From positions 1,324,740-1,388,739 of the forward strand of contig VWZL01001361.1 in the NCBI GenBank assembly GCA_013396915.1: DNA of 64,000 bases, written 5' to 3'. Below, in pieces: positions 45,086-57,700 of this stretch. The DNA comes from Stercorarius parasiticus (taxonomy: Eukaryota; Chordata; Aves; Charadriiformes; Stercorariidae). Each line of letters begins with the position of its first letter. Within the stretch, counting starts at the first letter, position 1. The notes below the pieces were generated by a model. That model was not told the DNA's origin. It saw nothing but the letters and a program-made list of their open reading frames with translations, and made no database searches. The position numbers were made by a program, and so were the translations under genes.

Positions 45086-45599
45086 ATGGGGAGTTAGGAA
45101 GGGATGTAGAGAGGAAAATAATTCCTGAGGATCGGGTCCCCAGGTCTGTTTCCCCATCAGTACAGTGGTACATTATCACTAGCTGTATTTGAGTACACTA
45201 GATCTGCTGACTTTAAAAGGACTTTCCAAGTGAAAACTCCACCTGGCCTCCCCCTTTCTGCCTCACCCTCAGCATTTCAGCAGTATGGAGCAGTAGAGCA
45301 AGGACAGCTTTCCTCACATGGGTCCTGTATATTTTGGTTCAATTTTCTACTCAAACGATCCCAGGGCTTGGTGCTTGGCATAACTCCTGTTACCAATGCT
45401 GGAGGGACATGGAACATGTTTGTAGATATCTGAAAAGATTTGTGCATCACCATGGTTGCAAAGGTATCTCATCAAGTGGAGTTGTCTGTCCTTGGATATT
45501 ATATTTCGGTGGTTATTAGGATATTCTGTTGTGGAGAGCTCAGGAGAGCTTACGTATGGGTATAGCAATCTTTGAAATAATTAAAGTAGCTCGTGTGAG

Positions 45600-46140
45600 A
45601 GGACTATATGGTCAGTCACACTTAGAATTAATTGCCAGGGAAGGCTGATGCAATAGTCTTTTAGCTGGGAATTATTTCTCTAGCTCCATGCATAGCAGGC
45701 TGCTCAGCTTGCTAAACCCAGTGGACCTGGGAAGATTGGTTTCAAATGATAAAATAGTAGATTGAGATTTATTTTTAAAGGTGTCCAACAGGAACAGAGC
45801 GCACAAACATGGGCTTTTTATTTCTTCACTAAATGTCTTAAGAGCCTAAAACTATTAGCTTGTTTTTTTAGCATTTTTCTGCTTAATTTTTATCTCCAAG
45901 TGGGAATGCAAAGCCTGCAATTTCATTAGCTTTATTGAGGTTTTGCTGAAGCTTCAGTAGTGAAATAGGGATCTTGTCAGATCTGAGCTGAAAGGCTAGA
46001 AAACATATCTATTCCCCTAATTGTTTGTTTGCCATTTGAGCTAAACATTTGTAGCATAAAGCAAACAAAAATCATTTTAGCAGATTAATAGCAATAGAAA
46101 TTACTTCTCAATTAAAATTTGTGTTCACTAGTATATTATT
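45600..46140. promoter_or_regulatory. AT-rich candidate conserved non-coding element
   Basis: This block is rich in homeodomain-type ATTA words (GAATTAATTGCC at 45625-45636, CCTAATTG at 46016-46023, GATTAATAG near 46083) and has a forkhead-type TGTTTGTTTGCC at 46022-46033. It is repeat-free by eye. Such composition is usual for developmental enhancers but also for neutral AT-rich DNA. Confidence 0.25.
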
Positions 46141-49100
46141 TTTGTGATAATACTGCTAAGTTTTCTGTTGACCTTAGAAAGTTCAAGGAAACAAAAAGCA
46201 GAAAATTCAGAATTCATAATGTGAGCAACCAGCAGGACAAAAAAAAAATGTTGTTTGGAAGAGGACTTTCACCTTCTCTCTTTGCCCAAGAAGCAAAAGC
46301 TATTCTTGCCATTTGGACATAATTTTTAATGATTCTGATTTACTAGAAAGGAGTACTTTCAGTTTTTCTTCGACTCTTCAGTTTTATATAAAAATGTTTT
46401 CTTGTTTGGGGACTGGTTTTTTTTGTCCCATGCACTCAGTATGTTAATCCCTTTAACTATTTATGTATTTCATGATAGATTTAGAGCCAGCCTTTTCCAC
46501 CCAAATACACATCTGGCCTATGTAGTTTCAACTTGCAAAGGGATTTTTTATAACTAGATATTAAAATACTGTCTTGGTTCACTGGTCCCCGTAGAATCAT
46601 AGCAACAATGCAGTAGCAAAACCCATGGGAAGTCTGTGTCTCCTTGCAGCTGTTGGGGAAACAGGATCTCGCAGAAGGTGCTCCTTTTCTATGCAGTGGA
46701 GGACTGCAGGCAGCAGCCTGCTGCTGGGAGGGTTTTTCTGCCTGAGGGGTAACATGGCTGATGGTTCTGGTATCTTATAATTCATTTAGTTGTAACGCCT
46801 GCTTCAGCCACACAAAAACACCCCCTATAGTGCCAGTCTAGTCACTCATGTGCAATCTGTTATATATGAGGCATTAGAAGGTGAGTTAATAAAAAGCACC
46901 AGTCCTCCAGTGAAGACTCCTGTACTTCCTATGGTGTCCTACAGAATATAGGCTCCTACAGGCTACAGTATATCATTGTGTCCACATTACACCCAGATGG
47001 CAAAACAAAATGCAAAGGTCCTCATCTCAGGCAGGTTTAAATCCATGTTATTTAATCAACGTTGCGATGTTGAGTCATGTTCTCACTCTCGAAGCACACC
47101 CTCAACTTTTGAAAGAAACTTCACACTTCTCTCTGGCCATTTTCACCTGCTTTAGCTGCAAAAAGGCAAAGATTAGACTAGAAACATCAGGTTTAGTCCC
47201 TTGCCTTGCTGTAAATTCCCTTCATAAAATTGTTTGCAAATTATTTGCTCTTGTGGTGACTTGGTTGCTGATCTGTAATAGAGAAATAGCATATTACTAA
47301 CCACTCTCCTGGTATGTGGGGAGCAAAACTACGTGGCTCAGTTACTGTAGCAATGAGACCCTGAATTCAGGTGCGTATTTTCATACGCACATTGCTAGAT
47401 ATCCAGAGCAGTCCTCGGTGGTCTGCAAAGCCCTGCGCAGCCTCTGCTGCTGCCTTTCGCATCTCCCCCAGCCTCATCTCACCCCTCTCCTTTGGCAGAT
47501 GTGTGTGCAGTGCGGCCAGCCGCGTTTGAAGCATGTCGTGTCCTGCAAGGGCAAGGTACCCAGGGTCCAGCTAAGCTCTTGATGCCCTGTACATGCAGGA
47601 CAGGATGGGAGAGGGGGGAGGAGACGGCAGGGAATAACTTTGTTCTGTGGGAGAAAAAGAAGGGTTTTCTCAGTTTATTTTGTTTTTTAGCAGAAAGCTA
47701 AAAGCAGAGAGAACAGGAGGAGGTTAGAGGAGAAGAAGGTAAGAAAAAACTGTACTAAAGAATGTTTATTTTTAAAGCAAAGCCAGGCCACCCCACACGC
47801 CCAGGTGTTGATTCCCATTACACCCATGCTGCGGTGGGGATGCACCCAGTCAGAAGAAAGTCCCAATTGGGCTTGAATATGAGTTTAGTATTAGCCACCA
47901 GGCAGACCTCAGGAGGGGAAGGGAACCCACCTTGGGTCCTCTGCCACTTACATCCTGAACATTTATTTCCCTTCTCTGCCTCATCCCAGCTCCAGCCCCG
48001 GGACCTCATGGGAGCCAGCATCCATCTGGCTGGATTGTCACATCCACACAGGCAGGCAGGCTTGTCTCTAAGAGTAAAGCAACTCTTCTTCCAAGGCTCC
48101 CCTTTGTGATGTAACAGGATGATGATGAGAGATGTGTGATGCCTAGAGAGCCCCACCTGCAAGTGCCTCCGTTTCCCAGGCTGCTTGGCTGGCGGAAAGG
48201 TAAAAGATGTGGCTGCTCTGCTGGTGTGGGTCTCAACAGTACCAGTGTGCTCCCACCTCACATCTGCCTCTGCGCTGGAGGGGTGGGCTTAGCAGAGGTG
48301 AGGGATGAAGTGTATCAGCAGAGATTGGTGGAGGAGTCTGCAAAAGGTTCGCCGCTCCTAGGCCTCTGTATGAGTGGCTCTTCTGAGGAGTAGCAATGCT
48401 CCCCAGGATGACAGAAGCACTTCTTTTGTTTCAACAGCCTGCACTGACTGGGAGAGAAAAGATAAAATTTGAAGGACAAAGAAATGTTTTTGGAGCTGTT
48501 TCTTATTTCAAATGTGCCAGTCTGCTTCCAGTCTTAAACAATCCCTTTGTTCACAAGGCTGGGACATTTCCCTTGGCCAGGAGGGAGCTGAGACACTTCA
48601 ATTTGCAGCTAGTGCTTGGCATATGGTTTTGCTGTTGCATGCAGAAGAATGAATGAAATGAGCTTTGGGCTTCCAGGAGATCTCATGGCATCGCAGCCAG
48701 GGATATTTATTATGCCTTCCCTGTGCTAAGCAATCCTGGTTGGCACGCACACAGCCCTGTGTTTTACATTTTAAGATGAGTTAGTTTTCTTTTAAATATG
48801 TTGCAAGAAAAAAAATCTTTTTATTGTTATGGCCTGCTTTCTGAGGCACGGTTTGCCCTTGGCTGATCGCAGTGGGCTACCATTCAATCAGAACCCCTGC
48901 AGAAGTGCACCAGTTTTGGCCAGCTGTGTTAGCAGAGGCTTCGTCTAGACGGGTAAATCTAAACATCTGTATGGCTTAATGGTTAGCATGCTCCCTGGTC
49001 ATGTTTTGGGCTGTGATGACCATCTCCAGCCTAGAAAAGGCTGGGACACCATTTGAGTAAGAGTTTGTAAAGGGACAGCTTCCGTGTATTTCTTTATGAA

Positions 49101-51213
49101 CCGATTGACCCTGAGTCTGGTCCCAGTTTCTGTTCACATCAGAGACCCCCGGCCAGGTCTGGTACAAAGCCCAGGATTCACTTTTAAGGCTCCGAAGAAT
49201 GTATTGCATGAATATAGGTAGCACCTTTCCTGGTGTTTGACAACATCTCTAGGTCTGTGGAAACATCAGCAGGCAAGAGGGGTTTGGACACAGCCATTCT
49301 GGTTTGGTGGAGAATTTAAGTGGCTCAACATGACTCATGCCATGCCCCTCAGCCCTTGGACCTCTCATTCTGTTTTTTTATTTAATAACATAGATGCAAC
49401 CAGACATGGAGTGGGCCACCACTTGGCTAGAGCAATGGTGAGGACAACAGCTCCCAGGTAGTCCTGCTGCTGCCAAAGGCACAACCTTCCCATGCATGAA
49501 GGGATGGTGATGGCCTTTGTTCACCAACACAGGGACAACTCTGTGGCCATCGCAGGAGGCTCATCTGCCTGCCATGCAGCAGCTTTCAGCAAGTCTCATT
49601 TCACTGTGTAGTGCCAGGCTGGCAACTTTTGTGCTGGTTTTTGGAAGGTACTTCTTTTTCAGTTCCCATTTGGCCTCCCCAGTGCAGATGCAAGTCTCTG
49701 TGAATGAGACTCTGCATGGCCTAGACAGAGATAAATTTACACAGGTGAGATTTTAACACAAACAAAATCTGCAGGAGGTTATAGGATTAACATTCACCCT
49801 GAAGGCAACAGGGTCTGCAGAGCCTCTTGAAGAGAAAAAGGAAAAAAAATGGGAAAATGGAGAAGATCAGGTTAAGAAAACCAGCTCTGCTTCACCCAAC
49901 TAGAAAAATTAAGCTGCAAGCCTGCAAGGATGGCAGAGGGTTCGAGCATCGCAGATGTTCTTCCTATTGACTGTCCCCGGCTCACTTACACCCTTAATAA
50001 ACAGCACAGCCTGGAGAAGAGGCTGGCAACAAGGAGCAGAGGCAGGTGCCATAGTCAGTAGTGTGCCAGGCCCAGTACCAAAGTCGAATGTCTCTGCGGT
50101 AGGAAGGCAGGCAGGAGGAGAGCTGGGGGTGAGCTGCCATCATAAGATGTCTCTCCCTATCTCCTGCCACTGTCTTTCTCACTGTTGGTTGAGCAGAGCT
50201 GATGTTTGTTCTGGTCCCATCTGCTCTTCACAGAGCTTTCAGTAGCAAATCCAGCTATGGCAGGCTGATATTGCTTCACAAAATTAGTCCTCAAAAGTTT
50301 CTGGGACAGCTGCTGAAGGGAGGGTCCCACCTCAAAGAATGGTACAAAGTTGCCAAGAAGTGGGCTGGGATTGCTACACCTCCAGGACATATGGACACAT
50401 TGGCCATAGGCTTCCTTAACATAGAGTGGATGCAGTCAGCTCTCTGGTCCCTGTGGAAACCCATAACAGGGGTTAAGTTCTCTGGGCAGCATCTAGCCCA
50501 ACAGGATCCTGGTTCTTAACTGGGTTTCTGAGAGATTGGTGACATATAACCATAGCTTCCTTTATCTCTGTCTTCTATGAAATGAGCTGTTTCAAAGACT
50601 CCTTGCCACATGCAATAGACATTACTGGGCTCTCTGCTCACATCCTGCCCATGGCATAGTCCAGTGGTCTTACCTCCACCTGCATGATAGAAACACAGAT
50701 GTGCATAACTTTTCCACAAGTTTCAAGGTTGTAGTTACAACCACAATGTTATCTCCCTTGCCTTCAGCTGTTCCAGGCTGTCAGGATCAGATGTGGTGTC
50801 CTCCATAGCAGCATGTCACTCTGCCCATCCATACCTCCAGATGTCTCCTCAATCAATCTAAGCATTGCCTTAAAACCTGGGTGCCCCAAGACAGCTATTA
50901 TCTGCCTGTTATTTCAGCAAGCTCTTGAAGAGATGTTTTGTTTTCATTTTACAAGGGTACCTATACCAATCTGCTCCTAGTGTGAGCCTTTTGGGATTTC
51001 AGTGTGCAACCTGTATTCCTCTCCTTCTGGATGCCTTTAGAGATAAAAAACATCTCCTTTCTTAGTCATATTTTGCCTTTATTAAATTTTGTAGCTGGGT
51101 GTTGTGTCACCTTCCTTTTTGTTGAAATCTTCCTTACAATGAAAATGCTTTATTCTGCTTAATGCCCACACTTCTTCCAACACACCTTCTAAAGTCTTAC
51201 AGTTTCTGTGAGA

Positions 51214-51265
51214 GTGACATCCATTCCAGACGATGCCTTGTGACATCCATTGCAGATGATGCCCT
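51214..51265. repeat. 26-base tandem duplication (two copies)
   Basis: Copy one is 51214-51239 and copy two 51240-51265. Both share GTGACATCCATT and GATGCC, with three substitutions between them and no indel. Confidence 0.85.
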
Positions 51266-54249
51266 CAGATGAGAGACAAACACTCCTCTGTTATTCACTC
51301 AATGCATAATAGATGCAGCAAATTCACCACACGCTCCTGTTTCCTTCATGGAGGCAAGGGCAGACGCAAGAGAACATCTCTTTGGGGGATGAAAAGATGC
51401 TTCCCAGAAGATCAGGATGGTGTAGCCAGGCTGTGAAGTACTTGTACGGCACCCAGCCCACATCGCAAAAGCCATCTCATGGAGCTCCTGCTCTGAAAGA
51501 TGAGAAAGGGATCCCTGCCTGACTCCTGGTACAGACCCACTGTCAACCCCTGTCCACACTCTTATACTCAACCTTAGGTCTGCAGTCCCAGCCAGTCTCT
51601 GCAGGGCAGGATCTGTGCAGCAACAGTTCTCCCATCCCTCTGTGGCTCCTACAGCCCCAATGTCTTTTGGCAGTGGCTCTGGGATGGACGCAGTGTGCTG
51701 CTGTCCATCCTGCCTCCACTCTGGACAGTTTTCATATGCTGCCAGGTGATTTCTACCCTTCTGCTCTACCTGCATGGAGGACTAGGAAATATCAATAAGC
51801 CAGCTTGTTTTCCAGGCTAGGAATAACTACCATTTCCAGAATCATGGGTGGGCAGACATTTTATTCTTTAACATAAACCTAGACGAAAGGTTTATGTTTG
51901 CTATGCCTCTGCCACAACCTACTGCAAGAACATCCCACCTCCATCTACTAGGTCCTCTCTAAGCCTCTTTTATAAGGATTCCTTCAGTTCTTCCAAGCTA
52001 GAGATGAGGACTGAATTTAAGCAAGCAGACCATGTCGTCTCACAATAAAGCCTTTGCTCATGAACGGTGTTGGTTGTACAGCAAGCCGGCCAACCTTCAC
52101 AGCCCACATAGTTTTCAGCCAGCTATTTGGCTTCCTACAGCTATCAAATGAATGTATTGAAGCAGATGAGATTGTCCCAAATTTACACAGGTAGGAATGA
52201 AAATATCTTGCCTAGGATTTTCAGATGACTAAAGTGACTTTGTGTTTTCAGATCAATCTGCCAGAGAGTGACAGGTGCAGTGGAGAGAAGGCAAATTTCA
52301 TACTGGGATGTCACTACACAAATCAACTGAACTCAGATTATAAGAGCAAAGCAATAGAAAGGAGCTTGGGAAGGAGGAGAGAGGGTAAGTCCTCTCTTTG
52401 GTCTGTGTACAGACTTTTATTAATGTAATGTTCAAGAGAAGTGCTATTCTCCCCCTCCCTTTGCAGTGTCCTTTGCACAAAACCTTAAGGAAAAATTGCT
52501 TTGGTTCTGTCAACATGGAAATTGCTGCTACTTTTGCTCAGCGTCAGTTCTGCCCCACATCTGTCCAGTCCCACTGGCTGGCTGAGTCCTCAATTCCCTG
52601 TCAAGACCCACAGGGAGACCTGCGCAAATACTCACAGTGATGTAGAGATGTAGGTGATAGCAGATGAACCTCCTGCTATTGTGGCCCTGCTATGGAAAAA
52701 GCTTCTCAGTGGACAAACAGGAGGCCATGAGCTGGTGGCAGAAGCTTGGTAGCACTTGTCTGCTGGGCCAGGACTCTGAGTGCTGGAAACTTCTCACCGC
52801 AGCCTTTGAATGCCACCTCCATCTAGCTGTACCAGCCTGGCTCCCTCCTGGGGCACAATTTGGGCAGCAGGAGTGCTTTGGCCCATACGGGTTATGCCGC
52901 TTCCCCAAAGAGAGCACAGCTCTCCTGCCAGAAGGTTTTTCTGGCCAGCATAATCACATCTACATGAAGGCTTTTGCCAGCTTTGTTATGTTGGTCGGGG
53001 CTAGAGGAGCGAGCTGAGGGTAAACGACACTCTTAGACACAGAGCTTTGCCATAAAAACTTTTAGTGTGGCTTAGTCTTAAAAGCTGCCGTTCTGGTGCT
53101 ATATCTCTGGTTATTTTTAGTTTGCCTTTGCAATAGATAGACCTGTACCTTTCTCATGAATAATATGAAATTTGCCAAGTTCAGAGTGCACATTTTAATT
53201 AACTCAGTGTTTGCTCGAAAGAAAATGATATTGCTGCACTTTCATTTGGTAATTCAAGTAATACTCACTGGGTGTTCACTCCTGACCTGCAAGCCCTCAT
53301 ATTTAAAACAAGCCAGGGGGTGTGGGGGGGAAGAAAGGCATTTTTTGGCAAGGGAACTGCTGCCCTCAGGCTATTAATGCATCTTAATCCTGAACAGAAA
53401 ATGAAATCACTTTGGGCAGGTGCCAAGCAATACAATGACTTTCCTCTGATTTCAGGGAGTTCTTCTTGAACAGCATTTTGTGCATGAAGTAAGAGCCATA
53501 CTCCTAGGGCTTCCTTCTGCTCTCACTTTACGCCCATTTTATACCCCTACCAAGGCCATGTCTCAGTAGAGTTTCCCCAAATTAACAAAAGAAAACCAGA
53601 TCTCATTGGTGCTGTTATTTATTATTTGTATTATGGCTCAGGGCCTGTATTTACTGTTGCTGACACTGGACTTCATGCCTGCGGAGCCAGAGGGCACATT
53701 TTTTCTTCTGATTGTGCTTTTGAGAATAATTACTTCTAAACTGCATCATTTGCCGGTCCCCTGCTAGTGATACTCAGAAAGAAAGATGTCTGAACCTCTC
53801 CCTGCAAGGCAGAAGACCTGTGATAGTCATCGGGCTGCTAAAAGAAGCCACATATAGCATCCCCTTGTTGCTGATTTGTCCCAAGGTGCCGTGTGTGGTC
53901 CTGTGTGCCTGTGTTCCCTGATGCTGCAGTGCTGACAAAAAGGGCTGCCACACTTCTCTTCTCCTGCTCCCCTGGGGGCTTCCGGCCACCCCTAATCACC
54001 CCTGCGTGGACCTGTCACAAACGGCTGCAGGGTGATTCAGATCATCTCGCTTATTTGGCTGGAAATTAACCTGGGAAAACGTCTGCGGGGTGAGTGTGTT
54101 GGTCTGAGTGGCTGCCCAGCCACACGATGCTGGGGAAAGGTGCAGGAGGAGGATGGTTCCAGTCGCTGGCGATCCACAGTTAAACATCCGTGAAGCATTA
54201 GTTGGTAAGATGTTGGCTCCCTCCTTGATGTGCGCAGAAATGTGGGCAT

Positions 54250-54750
54250 CATGTGAGGGGGGAGCAGGAGGTTAGGAGAAGGATGAGAGGGGAGCAGAGC
54301 AAGGGCATGGGGAATTTCTGGAAATTCAGCAGAAGAGCATGGGCTGGAGCTGAATGTTTTCTGGGTGGTGAGGACTGGTGAGGAACTAAGGGCAAATGGA
54401 CAGGAGACAAAGCAAGCTCAGAGGGAAGGGACTGGAAGGGAGCAAAGCACAAATGGAGGGGTCTCATGGGGGAAAAGAGCAAAAGAAGGTGTCTGGAGCA
54501 TAGCAAAGTAGGAACAGAGGGATGCAGAGTGGAATGGATGCTATTGCCCCCAGATTTGATCCTGACCCTGACTTGCTGACTCCCCTCCCTGGCTGCCCTC
54601 CCTGCTTCCTGCCATGGAGTGAACGAGGTTGGGGTGGAGGAGAGCTTGGATGGGTGCTCCTGAACAAGGAAGAGCACAGAGCGGGTATCTGCAAGGGCAG
54701 AGGGTGAGAGCAGGGTCCTGGGGGGAGCAGAGTGTGACCAGGGGTCTGGA
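54250..54750. other. Purine-rich, strand-asymmetric stretch
   Basis: The plus strand is strongly enriched in G and A over about 0.5 kb, with recurring ggagca, gagcaaag and aggaggt words. The asymmetry removes stops from the opposite strand and explains the 142-codon minus frame there; it is not a gene by any motif I can see. Confidence 0.55.
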
Positions 54751-57700
54751 GGGGAAGAACCTATGTACAGAGACTCTCTGAAGGAAAATGTTTCTGCACA
54801 AACACAACTTATCCAGGAGAAAAAAAAACCTGGGCAGGATGAGCCTGGTGGTGAGCAGCTAGCTGAGGCTATAACAAAAACTCCGCTTTGACAGACAGGA
54901 ATGGTGTGCTGAAGGACAAGGTCTTAAAACAGGGGTCAAACCAGAAAGGGGCACAAAGAAAATCGGTGATGAAGAGGCATTTAGCACTTGAACAGAGACA
55001 GCTCAGAGAGCACAGGCATCTAGAAGAAGAACATGGGGTGGTGGTACCTCATAAAACAGGGAGACAAGGACAGCAGAGTGCCATAGGCATCGCTGAGAGA
55101 GGAGGGAGGAAGCAGCGGGCCTGAGCTATGTCCAGCATTTGGGGCGAAGCACACAGCAGAGGTACCTCAGCAGGACATCAGTGTGATGCATTGCACTGCT
55201 CAAAGCCACAAGTGGACGTGGCTCTCAGGATTCCAGGTGAGAGCTTGTCCTTCGAGCAGATGGCAAAGTGCCCATCCCTCCCCACACCTCAGAGTGCCTC
55301 TGAGGACAGCAGTTCAGCAGCAGTGACATTGCACTCTCCCTGACACGGCACAGAGCAGGAGAAAAAGCGGTGGGGCATCTCTAATTCTGCTAATGGGGCC
55401 TAGGAGGCACGCTGGTGACACTGAGTCTTCTCATGGGGGCACAGGCCAGCCACCACCCTGGGACAGAGTAAAGGAGAAGCACAGCCCGAGCCCCCCCGTG
55501 AACAGCACTGTGAGACTGGCAGGATGCAAAGACCTGCATTTGGCACAGCAGGGAAATGCAGTGTTTCATGCAGATATACATCAGTGTCAAATGTCTACAG
55601 TTCTGTGCTATACAAGTGCCAGCAAAACCAGTCCTGGGACCAAAAGCCTTCAGTCCCTGAAATCTGATTTAAAAAATCTTAAAGCCTACCTTACAGTAGA
55701 GAAAATTAAAGGTTTTCTGGATTTTGAAGACATGGGATGGAGTGGCAAACACACACCTCATGGACAGTTTGTCAGGGCCTTAAGTGCACTCCTAGGATTT
55801 TGGCCGGCAGCTCCAGACCAGCTGGTGAGTCACAGCTGCTGGGGAAAAAGGAGCCAGAAGAAGCTTCGTGGAGAATGCCCTGCACAGCTCTGCTGAGACA
55901 CTTTCATGGGGGCTTCTCCCTCCTTAGCCGGAAACTGCTTTTAAGTCATGGCTCCCTCATGCTTGGCCCCCACCTGATCTGCATCATGGCCATGTTCACT
56001 CCAGGGCAGTACGTGCTGATGGGAGCCCTGGCCCTGCCTCGGGGTCTCAACTCCCCAGCTGAACGTCGGGCTTGCCTCGCTACTTTGAGCATTGCTGCTG
56101 CCCGCTGCTGCTGCTGCAGGGGGATTGAATCGGCAGGAATCGCTGAGGATGACATCCCAGGCTCCCTTGGGATTCCCTTGCCAGCACAACCCCTCCCTGC
56201 AAAAGAGCAGCGGCTGCCTAAAATTATGAACCCAGAGGCACACACGCGGTGGCATCCACAACCGGCAAGACTCAGAAAGGACTGGGGAGCAGAGCCTGCA
56301 CCACAGCTAGAGACGATTGAGTGAGCGGAGGAAGCACTGGAATGATTTTGCACAATAATCACAGGGAAAGAGAGAAACATCATTATAATCTATAGCTACA
56401 TAGACTACTGAGACACAAAGGAAGCAATAAAAGAAAACATTGCTCTTCACACACCCAAGATGAGATCACCTATCTGCTCCCTACAGCAAATATAACTCCG
56501 TGTACTAAGCCTCAATCTAGGCACGAGCAGCTCAGGCTGGGCCAAGAAAGGAGGATGTTAATGACTTTAAGAAGACAACATTTCAAGTGGCTGCCTCTTA
56601 AAATACTGCCTATCCTGGAGATATGCCCCAAAAGATTCCTGAAAGAACACAAAGCCGGTGAAGAGCTGGAGTCACTCGTGATGACATTCTTATGCATGAC
56701 AGACCCAGAGAAAAACATGACAAAAAAACCTAATAACATTAGCTACAAGCAGCAGAGAGTGCAGCCTAAAATTGAGTCACAGCAAAATGCAAATCTGCGC
56801 AGAGGCACTGAATTATTTTGTCCACGCTGCAGAAAGAGGAGGCATCAGATTTGGTTCAAAATAAAGAAAGCAGCTAATGAACAGCAACTTCCCTCTAGAA
56901 GTCAGCAACTGCACAAGGAATATTGATAAACCTATCAAGATTTATACCATGAGCAGCATAAATGCACAGCTTATGAACAGAGGAAGGGTATAAATGAGGA
57001 AGACTAAGCAGGGATAGTGGTAAGGAAACCTTGAACAAGACCTCCAAAGCAGTTGCTTCAAAATCAGGCTAAATCAGCAAAAGCAAGGAAAATACCACAT
57101 CAGACAGTTAAAGTAGGAGCTCTGGTAGTGTATGGATGAACTGAAGCCAATGCTGCAAAACTATATTCCTAGAAAAGTACTTGCTTGCCATTGTCTGGAT
57201 GTCAGAGTTTTCTCTGGCACAAACTGGACCACAGGCTAACAGTGTAAGCAATTCAAAAGACTCCTAGGAGATGTTCTTCACAAGCCTCACACTCCTGTAC
57301 CACCGAGTCATTAACATGTAATTCTAAAACTACAAAGATTCAAATTGAAAGAGACAAAATATTCAGTGGGAGACAAGTTCTTCTACTGTATCTTTTTTCT
57401 TGAAATTTCTTACAGAACATGAGAAAAAGAGGAGGAATAGTTCGAGGAAGGGATCCACAGTGATAGTCCAACACTTAACAGTGTCTACAAATAAGTTATC
57501 AGAAATAGCAAGAGAAGCAGAGTGTGGGATGTGCTGGATTTTAAAAAGAAGCAAAGAGAGCAGAGTGACCTGCACAAGAATAACAAGCTCCCTTGGCTAT
57601 CGCAGACTTCTGGAATGAGAAAAACATTGTCTGCACAGAAAAGACTAAGACTGAAAGATAAGGAGAAACAGCGGACCTGAAAAAAAGATGGGTAAAGGGC

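Noticed and set aside
47492..47560. Cys-rich frame (CVQCGQP...VVSCKGK) as a possible FSTL1 follistatin-type exon
   Set aside because: The cysteine spacing does not fit the follistatin/Kazal pattern, and no matching neighbouring exons were found.
55393..56926. Open frames of 167, 195 and 123 codons in a row as a possible novel gene
   Set aside because: They lie in different frames, overlap, and have no domain, no clear splice sites joining them and no poly(A) arrangement. Evidence is too weak without transcripts.
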